From: Hofstenia miamia
Taxonomy: Eukaryota; Xenacoelomorpha; Acoela
Assembly: GCA_004352715.1 (NCBI GenBank)
Contig: SCFE01000116.1
Location: 1,258,123 to 1,322,122, forward strand
Length of the DNA: 64,000 nt
Direction of reading: 5' to 3'
Shown here in pieces: positions 23,151-34,574 of the stretch. The position numbers were made by a program, and so were the translations under genes. Within the stretch, counting starts at the first letter, position 1. Each line of letters starts with the position of its first letter. The notes below the pieces were generated by a model. The model made no database searches. It worked only from the letters and a program-made list of their open reading frames with translations, and was not told where the DNA came from.

Positions 23151-24090
23151 ACTCCTCCTCCAGCATAGCTAATTGATAATCACAACCCTCTCTCCATGTA
23201 TCATTTTGTCTGCTGTTTTGATCAGGTCCATTGCTTCTGGCATATCCCATTCCGTTTTTTTGCACTGCTCACTCTTTGTTAGTTTCATTACCACCTCTTT
23301 TCCTGTTGTTACAATCTTTTTGTCCATTATAAATTGTGGATCTTCCAGTTTCTTGGATATCATACACAATCCTCTCATTTCATTTAACTTCTCATTGAAG
23401 GCGTCATAGTCCTTCTCATATAGTTGTAGCTCTTTGATTGCTACCATTAGTGTCATAATCGCATCTAACCTGCTGGTGTGTGCTAGTTCTGGATCAATAT
23501 CTGTTTCAGGATAGAAGAATTGGTATGTTGACCACAGCAATTTTGATATTGAAGCCTCACATAGAATGTGCTGATGTTTTCTATAACCTCTTGTCTCATT
23601 ATGTTCTCCAGTTCGTTTTTTCCTAGTTGAATCATAGTTATTATCTTAACTCTTCTTGTGGCGTCATAATATTTGTAGTGTTTGCTCCAGACTTCTCCCA
23701 GATTATATTGTTGAGTTCTGAGAACAGTATTACTACTTTTGTTGTTCTCTTCTTTATTTCATTTCTGACCATTTTGATTTGTTCATTTATTGGTTGACCA
23801 TAGTTGTAAAGATCATAAGGCATTATGTCACCTTCAATGAATATCATTTTGCAACTGTTTTTAGTCAACACTCATTGGACTTTTTATAACATTTGTCTTG
23901 GATTTTCTCGAGAGCTTTCTGTTTGTTGTTCACATATGTGCTTTCCTCATGCCAGAACGCCTTTATCACTTTTTTATCCTTTAGCCTCCATATGGGTAGT
24001 AGCATGGGTATATGTATTGTTGGGGGTAGCGTACATTGTAGTAGCAATTTGATCACTTTTTTCTCTCCTTTCTTTGTATATTCATGTTAG
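23151..24090 (-). pseudogene. ORF3 C-terminal third, minus-strand copy
   Basis: Read from 24090 downward, blocks match the main ORF3 in order: W-R-L-K-D-K-K-V (compare W-R-L-P-K-E-V-K-V), I-E-G-D-I-M-P-Y-D-L-Y (compare I-E-G-T-I-T-P-D-Q-L-Y), L-F-S-E-L-N-N-I-I-W, F-F-Y-P-E-T, and the H-G-E-R-V-V end. Frames change at least twice. The coding end meets GGAGGAGGAG followed by TGTGCC, the expected purine tract and LTR start. Confidence 0.75.
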
Positions 24091-24799
24091 GTCAGTTGCC
24101 ATTGTATAGAATCACTGGGTTAAGACTAGAGAGAACTATGCCAGAGGACTTAATGTCAGTACAGAAAGTTGCTGAGTTGAACATATACTAGAGTAACAGT
24201 GATTCTAACAGAACTAACAGGTAAGTAAAAACATTGGTAGTTTATCTTCAGAATTAGTAACTGTTTAGATCTCCAAAAAAAAGAAACAAACATCCAAGAT
24301 AACCAATTCCATGGCATCATGCTGAAGTGATGTCCAGAGCTAAAGGTTTAGAAACTTGCTTGTGTAGTGCTTCCCTATATGTCTCACAATTTATTATCTA
24401 GCCAAATAAAATGTCTCAATAGTTGTCTTAAATCTCAGCTGATAGATAAATAGCATGTAATTACCATGCATTTGTGCGAGCCAACAGGAATGATTTAATC
24501 TTTAATCACAGTGTAATTTATAGAGTGCATGTACATGTTGAATTCAAAAGCCAAACTTTTAAAGCCTATTTGTAACTGTATCTGTAACCTAAATCAGATT
24601 TGGGGCAATTGTAACAGCTATTCAAAGTGGTGTTCCCAAATTGTTGTCAATGACCTAGCTTGTTATCATAGCAATGGACAATTACTAATAGCACAATACT
24701 ACACTCAAAATCGACGTCATCTCTTCAATTACGTCATCAACTAATAATGCAATGGCCAATAACTGTTGAGTTTTCTCGACCATTTGCACAGTTAGGGCT

Positions 24800-25430
24800 T
24801 CACCCCAACTGACCAATTCCGCAATGTATCAGCCAATTCTGCACTCTCCAAGACGCGGGACAGATTGCAATCTTGTGAGTACATTGCTGCGCAATTTTTT
24901 TGTGAGTATTCTTATCAAGTGGCACCCTCAAGTCACAGTCCTTTGATAGAAAAATAGCTAGCAACCAGGCAGTACCACAGCAATAGATGTCAGGCACTGA
25001 GGGGCCAGAAAATAGTTTGATATGATAGGCTGATGTCAGTAAGTAAATGTTCTATGGACTTGTAATAATGATTGGAAGGGCTGCTGGTATTGATAACAGG
25101 CCACTTGTTGTCTGGATTCTTATTCATTTTGATGTTGGACCAAACCTCTGCAATTTCATTAAAAGTGGCACTGATTTGTGAAAATAAAAAGCTAGAACTG
25201 AGATTGGTAAATGATGTTAGGTGGACCATCAGTGGATTGATTGTCTCCAGGGTTTGTGCCTGTAGTGTGGTGTTGAGGAGTAGTCTTTGGTCAATGGTGA
25301 GCTGATGAGTTAGTATTCTTTTGCACAGCAATAAATCAGTATAAATAAGTTGCACTATTATTGGAGCATGATACATAATGAGTGCCAAAATAGTCATGTT
25401 GGTATAAAATTATTAATTTCTCCATCTGAA
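24800..25430 (-). pseudogene. ORF3 middle part, minus-strand copy
   Basis: Frames 25397-24990 and 24997-24800 match the main ORF3 from about the R-F-N-L-Q-L block to the A-W-I-L-A-I-F block (here A-W-L-L-A-I-F). About 700 bp between this and 24090 do not show the expected PD...ExK block, so that part is deleted or replaced. Together with 23151-24090 it forms one minus-strand element relic. It is more diverged from the main copy than the 25.5-29.4 kb copy. Confidence 0.65.
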
Positions 25431-25519
25431 AGTGCAGGTTCTGACATGCTCAGGTATTTCATCTTCATAGTATGCTCTAATCACAATGACTAATCTGATT
25501 TTTTTTTACCTTTGTGATA

Positions 25520-25903
25520 CTGTATGCAACAACTCAGAACTCATAAAACTCGATCTCCAACTTGACTATCAGGCTGAAGTTTACAGATTAATGGTCGAAC
25601 CTTGGATTGCAATTGAACTTTACCAACAGGCAAAGATGATAGAAATTACATCCACAAACAACAACCTCGAAAAAATCACACACCTGCACATAAAATGCAG
25701 CCTCAACCAACGTCAAGAACACCTCAAAGAAATCCAACAGATATGCAAGGAAATGCAAATTACCAAAACAATGGAGGAACAATGGCCAACCATTAACATT
25801 GAAGCCCCCACACATAAACATCGCAAATTAATAGAGGCCACACTCCTAGAAATAAACAAGGCATACGAGTTAAACACTAAGAAAGACTTTAAATGTTACC
25901 TAT
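25520..25903 (+). pseudogene. ORF3 middle part, plus-strand copy, left of LTR insertion
   Basis: The frame matches the main ORF3 from E-L-I-K-L-D-L-Q-L-D (compare E-L-I-R-F-N-L-Q-L-D) to the L-N-T-K-K block and is then split by the LTR at 25904. It continues in register at 27273 after the CTAT duplication. Homology starts abruptly at about 25536, just after a splice-acceptor-like 'caacaactcag' with a T-run upstream. Confidence 0.75.
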
Positions 25904-27272
25904 TGTAACATCCTCCACCTGGCCTATTTGCACAGTGTATCATCATTAGTAACTATCACTCGAATAAATGGTGGGTGAGGATTTACTGATTTAGTAAAAC
26001 GCCAGACGTTTCCTCTTTGTTTAACTGGTTAGGCTAATTGAGTACTAATCATCATTGTTTAGGTGACGAAAACCATGTGACGTTTCCTTTCGGGCTACTG
26101 CCTGAAGCTGATCTCCACACCACAGTTCTCCTCCTTCATGAATGATGACCAAGTCCACTGCACCATCTCAGCTCAATGGGAATTAATTATGTGTACCCTA
26201 CATTAGCTCAGTGCATGTACTCACGTCAAGATGTAACTGACTTAAACTCAATTTTGTAAAGTGTTTGTTGGATTGAATAAGTAAAGCAACCAGGCATTGA
26301 CACTAACTGCATTTATTTAATATTAAAGTAGCCATTACCATAAAACTACTGGCTTTAGAGATTAATAAATATGTTGCAGTTTCCTATACTTACATTTAAT
26401 AACAATACATGTAAAGTCATTTATTCGGTCGATTATAGTCAAGTCTCCTACTATTAGTAATAGATAAATATCCCTAGGGTTCAGCTATCCAGCCGTTTCA
26501 AGCATCTATTTAAATGTACATGTATAGATTGGTAGTCAGACTAAGCAAGAATAAAAAAACTCCTATCCATAACATAAGTGCAGTTTCATGACTGGCACAA
26601 GGATCCTTTGAATCAATCCCGTGATGGAATCCAGCCACTACTCAACATAACTTGCTTAGCTGAACATTTTATTAACACTAGAAAGCCTGAGCAGTCAAAT
26701 TTGACCGCTTTGCACATCTTAAATTCATTTGTAGTGCCTTATATAATGAAAATTTAAATAGAAAAACAGCTTATTTTGTTCTTCTTGTACTTTTCTTTCA
26801 TTTGCTTTTGTTTTTGTTAGTTTTACTTAAATGGGTCAATTGTGACAACTGTATGAATTTAAGATATAGAATCTTCAGACTTTCTAGTGTTAAATATCAA
26901 ACCAGATAAATGAAGAATGAAAGATAAAATAAACTCCAAAGAATTTATTGTTCATCAAAATTCTCTTAAATTCTAAGCTATTTATTTAAAAAGTTTTAAA
27001 TACCTGCTGATTTTGAATTTTGAATTAATCTTCTGCCAATATGGCTGTTCTTATGTAAGCATAATTTCGCTTGTTACAATTTGTCAAATAATACTTAATC
27101 GGCTCCAGTATTTTTCTTAGAATGTACAATATTGTAACTTGGTTGCATCTTACAAAATGAATAAGATAATTAACTAAATTTTTACAATCATATTTCTAAT
27201 TATATTTCAACACTATTAATCATTCAATGCCAATCTCCTGTTTGCAGCTTATTCCTTTTGGGTGATGCTACA
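25904..27272 (-). mobile_element. solo LTR with CTAT target-site duplication
   Basis: On the plus strand it reads TGTAACATCCTCC...GGTGATGCTACA. The reverse complement matches the LTR that follows ORF3 at 11302, so its true orientation is minus. CTAT at 25900-25903 is repeated at 27273-27276, and removing the 1369-bp element plus one CTAT restores continuous ORF3 homology. It therefore inserted after this ORF3 copy existed and was reduced to one LTR by recombination. Confidence 0.85.
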
Positions 27273-29354
27273 CTATTTGAAGAACCCAGCACACTGGAAA
27301 TACAATATCAAACAACAATCTGGCTACTATCAATATACTTAACAGAAAACAAAAACTTACGCTTACTGATATCAAGACACACAAGAATGCAACTAACAAA
27401 AGCAAAAAGCAAAACACAACAAAATCACCCTCTTGCCAATCAATACAATGACCAAAACCTGGTTACTCAAAGGGCTTACTGAAAAATTAGCATTGCCAGA
27501 TAAAACAAAGAAACCACTAAAAACCATTGAAAAGAACATACTATGCATCATCACAAAAGAAAACCCCATGTGCAAAATAATGATGGTTACCATAGCAAAC
27601 AAAACAAGCATCTGCCCAAATGAGATCTCTCTATTCAACAAACCTACAAAGAAATACATCTGGGGAGCCACTTCCAAAAGAAAACTCCTACAATTAGAGG
27701 AACAACCATGGTTCACAACCAACAATCTCGTAAAAGGAAAATGTGCAGCACAATTGAAATACTCCAATAAATAGAATCAAAGAACATAGAGCACATTACA
27801 TCACAAGAAATTGAGAGATTCAAACAGGAAACACCCAAATGCTCATTTACAAAAATCATCAAAAAAAGCAGAGGAAATGTTGAAAGCTGGAATAAGCAGA
27901 TCAGTAGAGGTTCTGGAAATGATGACAAAAACAGAAACAGAAATGATGCATGAAGACAAACTCCTAACATCAACTCACATTATCCTATCACCAAAAATGC
28001 AAGACAGAATAGATGCCATTAGCATGGAAAAGTGGGGGGGGAACCTAAGCCCAGACAGCAACATTGAATGGATAGACACAGAAGATGAGCGATATCTAAT
28101 TGAAATAAAGATTACTAAGGAACACAAAATGGAAATAACTAACCATAATTACCAACCTACAAAGGAAAACCACACTATTGCGACCATGAAACTAATGTTC
28201 ACCAAAGCATTCACAAGAAAATCAACAAGCTCTTAAAGCCTTATAACCATTTAGCAATTGACATAGAGTGCGTAACATTGAAAATCAAAATCTCCCTGAA
28301 CACAGCAATAAACTTATGAAGGCAATGACTTACACAAAGATTCTGGGAAAGATAATATAAGCAAAGATTAACTTCCCCACAACTATTGGATTAGCAACAG
28401 CGCCCATAACAACAGGTACCTACCCAGAAATAGAACAAAACATAGAAACCAAAATGTTAAAATGCACACTGCCAAAGACAATTTCGATCATGATGCTACT
28501 GCCAAGATGGTGCTTACCAAAAGACAGGAAAGTCACAAAAGGTTACTTCATGAGTTTAAAACATACATAAATACAAAAGAGAAAGCAAAAAAGATAATAA
28601 CCTCAGACACCTACAAGAAAACAAAGGCAATAATGCTATCAGAGAATAACAAGGAATGGATCTATATTGAACAGGTAACACCTTATGACTTATACACAGA
28701 AAGAAAGCCAATCCACAAACAACTAGAAGAAATGTGGGATGAGATAGAAAAAAGATCCTTGCAGATGGTGATACTATTCTCAGGAGTTAACAACTTAGTT
28801 TGGTTAGATATCTGGAACAAACAATATTGATTCTACAATGTGAGCAAACAAATAGAAATATTAACCATGATCAGGATGGACAAAAACAACCCTGCCAAAA
28901 TAAATGAAGAAGACATTCAGAATAACATAAGCTTCTTCTATAAAGATGTTCAAAACACGAAAAGCCTTCTGTTGGTATTCAAATTTTTTTACCCCAACAC
29001 TAACCTGAAAGAAGAGCTGGCACACACAAGTTGCACAGATGCACTAATGACCCTAATGATCAGCCTAAAAGGCCTGGAGTTATGCAAAAAATTCTATCCA
29101 CTATTTACCACAAAGATCAATGAATTATGGCAAATTACCACAATAACAGATTCACTCCTCACAACAACTACCATAAGATACATGGACACATTGCAACAGA
29201 AAAAGAAGCAGTACTCAAACTCATGAAACAAGTTGAATTCACAGAAACAACCTGGGAAGATAACAAAGTGGAAACCATGATCAAATGGGCAGACATACTT
29301 GTGCATGGAAACAGAGCAATGCTCAAATCAATGAAAGCTGAGGGAGGTGTGTAG
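27273..29354 (+). pseudogene. ORF3 middle and C-terminal part, plus-strand copy
   Basis: Blocks follow in order: F-E-E-P-S-T (about 27277), K-T-W-L-L-K-G (about 27452), K-K-Y-I-W-G-A (about 27648), P-D at 28051-28056 followed by E-I-K at 28102-28110, W-L-P-K-type block (about 28505), L-F-S-G-V-N-N (about 28770), F-F-Y-P-N-T (about 28985), and A-E-G-G-V-stop at 29340-29354. Several frameshifts and stops (for example 28234, 28828) make it dead. It diverges more from the main copy than the two 1187-bp units do from each other, so it represents an older or separate subfamily. The stop codon overlaps the LTR start at 29350. Confidence 0.75.
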
Positions 29355-30020
29355 CTTAATCTCTAATAAAAGACTTGAATTAAAACAAAAAACAAAAAGG
29401 AAAAGAAAACATAAAACTCAAATAAGAAACTCAAATCAATTTATTAGAAATTAGCTTCTAATCATTTTGCCAAATTGTAAAAGCAAATATTGGTCACAAG
29501 TCATTTGACAAAATGTGTGTGGACATTAAGCTCTGCATTGATTTTAGCTTAACAATGGGTTCATGCAGAAGTTAATTAAATGGACATTAAAAATTGGTTA
29601 GCAACTGGTACTTGCTTGATCAGTAAACATATTTATTAAATTTTATATAAATAGAACCTAAGTGCTGTAAAACGTATGGAAATTTACCATTTAGTGGTTT
29701 ACTCTTGCTTCATCAATTTATTTAATATAATAATACTGTGCAAAGCTAAGCAAGCATTGTGTGTGATGATCAAGGGCTGCATGCGAGGGGATAATGAAGT
29801 GGATTTCAGCCTTGATAATTACATACAATTAAGTTAGAGCTAGGTACAAGAATTTTTTTCTCTATCACTTAGCTCACCATCAATTGCTTGTGTGACATAT
29901 AGTAACTAATGCTCAAAAGGCGAGAAGCCACCATAGGAGTGAATGTTGTTATATTACTAATGTTATTTTAGATCCAAATTGTTGACTCATAATAGACTGA
30001 AATGAGACCATATCATTTAG
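29350..30020 (+). mobile_element. LTR following the plus-strand ORF3 copy, interrupted at 30021
   Basis: TGTAGCTTAATC begins after the purine tract GAGGGAGGTG. The segment near 29963-30010 matches 34025-34075, part of another LTR of the same subfamily. It is interrupted by the LTR composite at 30021, whose TTAG duplication (30017-30020 and 32824-32827) marks the insertion. Confidence 0.6.
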
Positions 30021-32823
30021 TGTAACATCCTCCACCTAGCTTGTTACGCCGTGTCTAATCACTGTTAAGGGATGCTTAGTAAACTGCGGGTGAGGTGTTA
30101 CCCATTTGTTGATCCATCAAACTTTTCGTTCTTATTAACTAGTTATGTTAATTAAGTACTTGGGTATTAACCATCACTGTTTAGGTGACTGGGCAGTATG
30201 ATGTTTCCTCTTCAGTTGTTCCATGGGCTCCTGCCCAAAGCCAATCTCCACAACACAGCTCCTCCTCTTCTGCAACGATGGTTGAGTCCACATCACCATC
30301 TCAGCTCAACTGGGATTAATTATGTATGCCTTACATTAGCTCGGTGTGTGCACTCAAGTAAAGTTGTAACTGACTTAAACTCAGAGTTGTAAAGCGTTTG
30401 TTGTTTTTATTTAATAAAGCAACCGGGCATTGACACTAACTGCATGTTATAATATAACTAACATAGCCATTACCGTAAAACTATCAGCTTAATTATCCAG
30501 ATAANNNNNNNNNNNNNNNNNNNNNNNNNNNNNNNNNNNNNNNNNNNNNNNNNNNNNNNNNNNNNNNNNNNNNNNNNNNNNNNNNNNNNNNNNNNNNNNN
30601 NNNNNNNNNNNNNNNNNNNNNNNNNNNNNNNNNNNNNNNNNNNNNNNNNNNNNNNNNNNNNNNNNNNNNNNNNNNNNNNNNNNNNNNNNNNNNNNNNNNN
30701 NNNNNNNNNNNNNNNNNNNNNNNNNNNNNNNNNNNNNNNNNNNNNNNNNNNNNNNNNNNNNNNNNNNNNNNNNNNNNNNNNNNNNNNNNNNNNNNNNNNN
30801 NNNNNNNNNNNNNNNNNNNNNNNNNNNNNNNNNNNNNNNNNNNNNNNNNNNNNNNNNNNNNNNNNNNNNNNNNNNNNNNNNNNNNNNNNNNNNNNNNNNN
30901 NNNNNNNNNNNNNNNNNNNNNNNNNNNNNNNNNNNNNNNNNNNNNNNNNNNNNNNNNNNNNNNNNNNNNNNNNNNNNNNNNNNNNNNNNNNNNNNNNNNN
31001 NNNNNNNNNNNNNNNNNNNNNNNNNNNNNNNNNNNNNNNNNNNNNNNNNNNNNNNNNNNNNNNNNNNNNNNNNNNNNNNNNNNNNNNNNNNNNNNNNNNN
31101 NNNNNNNNNNNNNNNNNNNNNNNNNNNNNNNNNNNNNNNNNNNNNNNNNNNNNNNNNNNNNNNNNNNNNNNNNNNNNNNNNNNNNNNNNNNNNNNNNNNN
31201 NNNNNNNNNNNNNNNNNNNNNNNNNNNNNNNNNNNNNNNNNNNNNNNNNNNNNNNNNNNNNNNNNNNNNNNNNNNNNNNNNNNNNNNNNNNNNNNNNNNN
31301 NNNNNNNNNNNNNNNNNNNNNNNNNNNNNNNNNNNNNNNNNNNNNNNNNNNNNNNNNNNNNNNNNNNNNNNNNNNNNNNNNNNNNNNNNNNNNNNNNNNN
31401 NNNNNNNNNNNNNNNNNNNNNNNNNNNNNNNNNNNNNNNNNNNNNNNNNNNNNNNNNNNNNNNNNNNNNNNNNNNNNNNNNNNNNNNNNNNNNNNNNNNN
31501 NNNNGATCTTAGTTTTGACTAATCATTTGTTCTTCTTTCTTCATTAGCAGCAATTTCTTTGGATTATGCTACATTATCTACCATTAATTTTTCTGTTTTT
31601 ATTCTCTTCCCTTTAATTTTCAGTTTTTCTTTCTTTAGATTAATGGTATGGTTTGTTGCATTCAGTATCAGTGTAACATCCTCCACCTAGCTTATTACGC
31701 CGTGTCTAATTACTGTTAAGGAATGCTTGGTAAACTGCGGGTGAGGTGTTACCCATTTGTTGAACCATCAGACTTTCCTCTCTTATTAACTAGTTATGTT
31801 AATTAAGTAATTGAGTATTAACCATCACTGTTTAGGTGACAGAGCAGTATGATGTTTCCTCTTCAGTTATTCCATGGGCTCCTGCCCGAAGCCGATCTCC
31901 ACAAGACAGCTCCCCTCCTTCTTGACCAATGATTGAGTCCACGACACCACCTCAGCTCAACTGGAATTAGTTATGTGTACCCTACGTTAGCTCGGTGTGT
32001 GCACTCAAGTAAAGTTGTAACTGACTTAAACTCAAAGTTGTAAAGTGTTTGTTGTTTTTATTTAATAAAGCAACCGGGCATTGACACTAACTGCATGTAA
32101 TAAAATATTAGAATAGCCATTACCGTAAAACTATTGGCTTAATTATTCAAATAATAAGATTGCAGTTTCCTATACCTACATTTAATAGTGTTACATGTAA
32201 GGTCATTTATGAAGTCAATTATAGTCGAGTCTCCTACATTTAAGAATATATAAATATCCCTAAGTGTCGACTATCCAGTCGTTTCAGGCATTGATTATTT
32301 CATACATGTATTGATCGATAGTCAGACTAGGCAAGAATCGAAAAACTCCTAACCGTAACATAGGTGCACTTTCGTGACTGGCACAAAGACCCTAGAATCG
32401 ATCCCGTGGTGGATTCCAGCCACTACTAAACACAACTTGCCTAGCTGCACATTTAATTAAATAATCAAACCAGATAAAGTAGAAATGAAAATTAAATAAA
32501 CTCCGAAGAATTTATTGTTCATCAAAATTATGGTTGAATCAATGCTATTTATAAAATTTCTACAAAAGTACCTGCTGATTTTAAATTTCAAATGATTCGT
32601 CTGCCAATATGGCTGTAACTACGTAAGCGTTATTTTGCTCAATTTAATTTGTCAAATATATCTTGATCGGCTAACAAGTTTTCTTGATTTGAACAATATT
32701 AAAGCTTAGTTGCATTTTACAAAAATAAACTAAAGTTCATTAACTAAATTTTTTACAATTAATTTCAATTGATAATCATTCGACGTTATTCAGCTTTTAG
32801 TTGCCTTTTTGGATGATGCTACA
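30021..32823 (-). mobile_element. two LTRs around a ~100-bp core, TTAG target duplication
   Basis: An LTR begins at 30021 (TGTAACATCC on the plus strand), passes into the 1000-N gap at 30505-31504 and ends at 31573 (ggattatgctaca). A second complete LTR spans 31672-32823. Only 98 bp (31574-31671) separate them. TTAG precedes 30021 and follows 32823, as for one insertion event. Either an internally deleted element, or a longer interior is hidden in the gap. Confidence 0.65.
30505..31504. other. assembly gap of 1000 N
   Basis: Placeholder-length gap inside an LTR. True length unknown. Confidence 0.95.
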
Positions 32824-32827
32824 TTAG

Positions 32828-33769
32828 TTATTGATATTTTAATTATATATAGGTTAGGAGCTGCTGTAGTTTATAGATTAGTTAATTATTTGTAAATTAA
32901 TAAGCAGTAATTTTTCTATTAATTAATTGGCAGTAGAAATGGATATTTGACAATTGGTAAAAAGGCAAAGTCGCAAATATCTTTTTAATGCTGATGTGCG
33001 CAAGGATGCAGATGCAAAAAAATCAAAATTAAGCTTATGCAAATTGAAAATGAGAATTAAATTGAGTAGTGGCCAGTATTTGTTACAGTATAATTACACC
33101 ATAAATAACAAAAATAACAAAATTAGTATTATGAGGATGGCAGAAATTTATAAGATTTACTTTGATTTCTTTGTGTCAGTAGTATCAAATAATCCAATGG
33201 ATGGATGGAATCGAATGAGCACTAAAGTATTCAGGGCAGTGGTCCACTGCTTTGGGCAAGTGGGCCCAGCTTGTTCTCTCTTGACCTCTGCTTTTGAAAG
33301 TGCTACCTAAATACTAAGTGATGAATGGTTACATTAACTCTGGAGTATTAATTAAGTTATATCTCAATAAATGTACTATCACAAAAGAAAAGAGAGAGTG
33401 AAAGTACTCATTACCCTGCATGATGGAATTTTTCTTCATTTTAGCTTTCCTATCCTTTGTTGTTCATTTTATTATATTATCAAGTTTACATCGTTTACAT
33501 TAGTCCTCATAGGAGAATTCACAGTTTATTTGTATTGGAAGATAACTGATGTCATTACATTGTATTTGATTTATAGCCAACCTACGGACCTAATACCTAG
33601 TTTTATGCTGACAGCATTGATTGTTCACATGTACAATAGGTTGTTAGCATATAGATATTTATCTGTAGGATTATTACATGTAAGGCATAATAACAAGCTA
33701 ATGCATTTGGGTTGAGAGTCTACTTTATATTACAACATCATTAATAACAAGAACAATCAATTCATTTGG
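32828..33769. other. no supported gene; flank of LTR insertion
   Basis: Frames at 32954-33310 and 33371-33715 (plus) show no known motif. The stretch may be the remainder of the LTR started at 29350 or host intron. I cannot decide. Confidence 0.35.
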
Positions 33770-34574
33770 AATTCTTTCATTATTTTCTTGATATGGTTGG
33801 ATTATTTAATAGAATGTCAAGCTAAATGAGTGGTGATTAGTAGTGGTCTGGATCCATCATAAGATTGATTCTAGGGTCTTTGTGCCAGATCATGAAAGTC
33901 CACTTATGTTAGGTATAGGGGTTTTTCTTTTGCTAAGTTGAGTATTGATTGTTTATTATATGTATTAATTATAACAGATTTGAAATACAGTTGGATAACT
34001 GAAACTTAGGAATTTTATCTATATTATTTTAGATCCAAGTTATTGACTATAATGTGACTGATAATGTGACTGAGCATGTAGTAATTATTAAATGTATGTT
34101 AGGAAGTTGCTAATCATTAACCTAGTTATTAAAACCAATATATTTCAGTAATGGCTACATGTAATATTAATAGAGTAGCTAGTAACAAGTCTGGTTTCAT
34201 TAACATGAAACACTTTTACAAAAAGAGCAGTTGAATTGCATCTTGTCTTGAGCATATACTGAGCTAGGATAGGGTACACATAACTTACATTATTGAGCTG
34301 AGAGGTGGAACTCAATCAAGTTGATCCTTGGTGAACAAGGGAAACTGGATGTGGAGATCAGCTTTGGGCAGGTGCCCACTATCAATCAATTGGAAGAGAT
34401 TTTGAATGGCTTCATCACCTAAATAGTGAATAGTAAAATCTCTTTATGTTAAGTTAACAGAAATGCATGAAAGCTAAAGCAGTGTTAAGTTAGTAAATCC
34501 CTACCCACAAATATACAACCAATGTTATGCAGTAACAAAGGATAAACAGTAATAATGCCTGGTAGAGGATGTTA
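33770..34574 (+). mobile_element. LTR, plus orientation, 5' end unclear
   Basis: It ends GGTAGAGGATGTTACA at 34574. Inside, 'ttctagggtctttgtgcc' and flanking text match the reverse complement of the LTRs at 31672-32823 and 38735-39917. Its last 80 bp match the LTR end at 11525-11615. A start TGTAGC is not found, so it is 5'-truncated or diverged. Confidence 0.65.

Noticed and set aside
25904-27272. Reading this repeat as a DNA transposon because of its inverted-looking ends
   Set aside because: The ends are near-inverted (TGTAACATC/TGTAGCATC), but the same sequence follows ORF3 after a purine tract at 11302, so it is an LTR.
32954-33715. Two plus-strand frames of ~115 codons
   Set aside because: No motif, no homology to other parts of the window, and located between LTR insertions.
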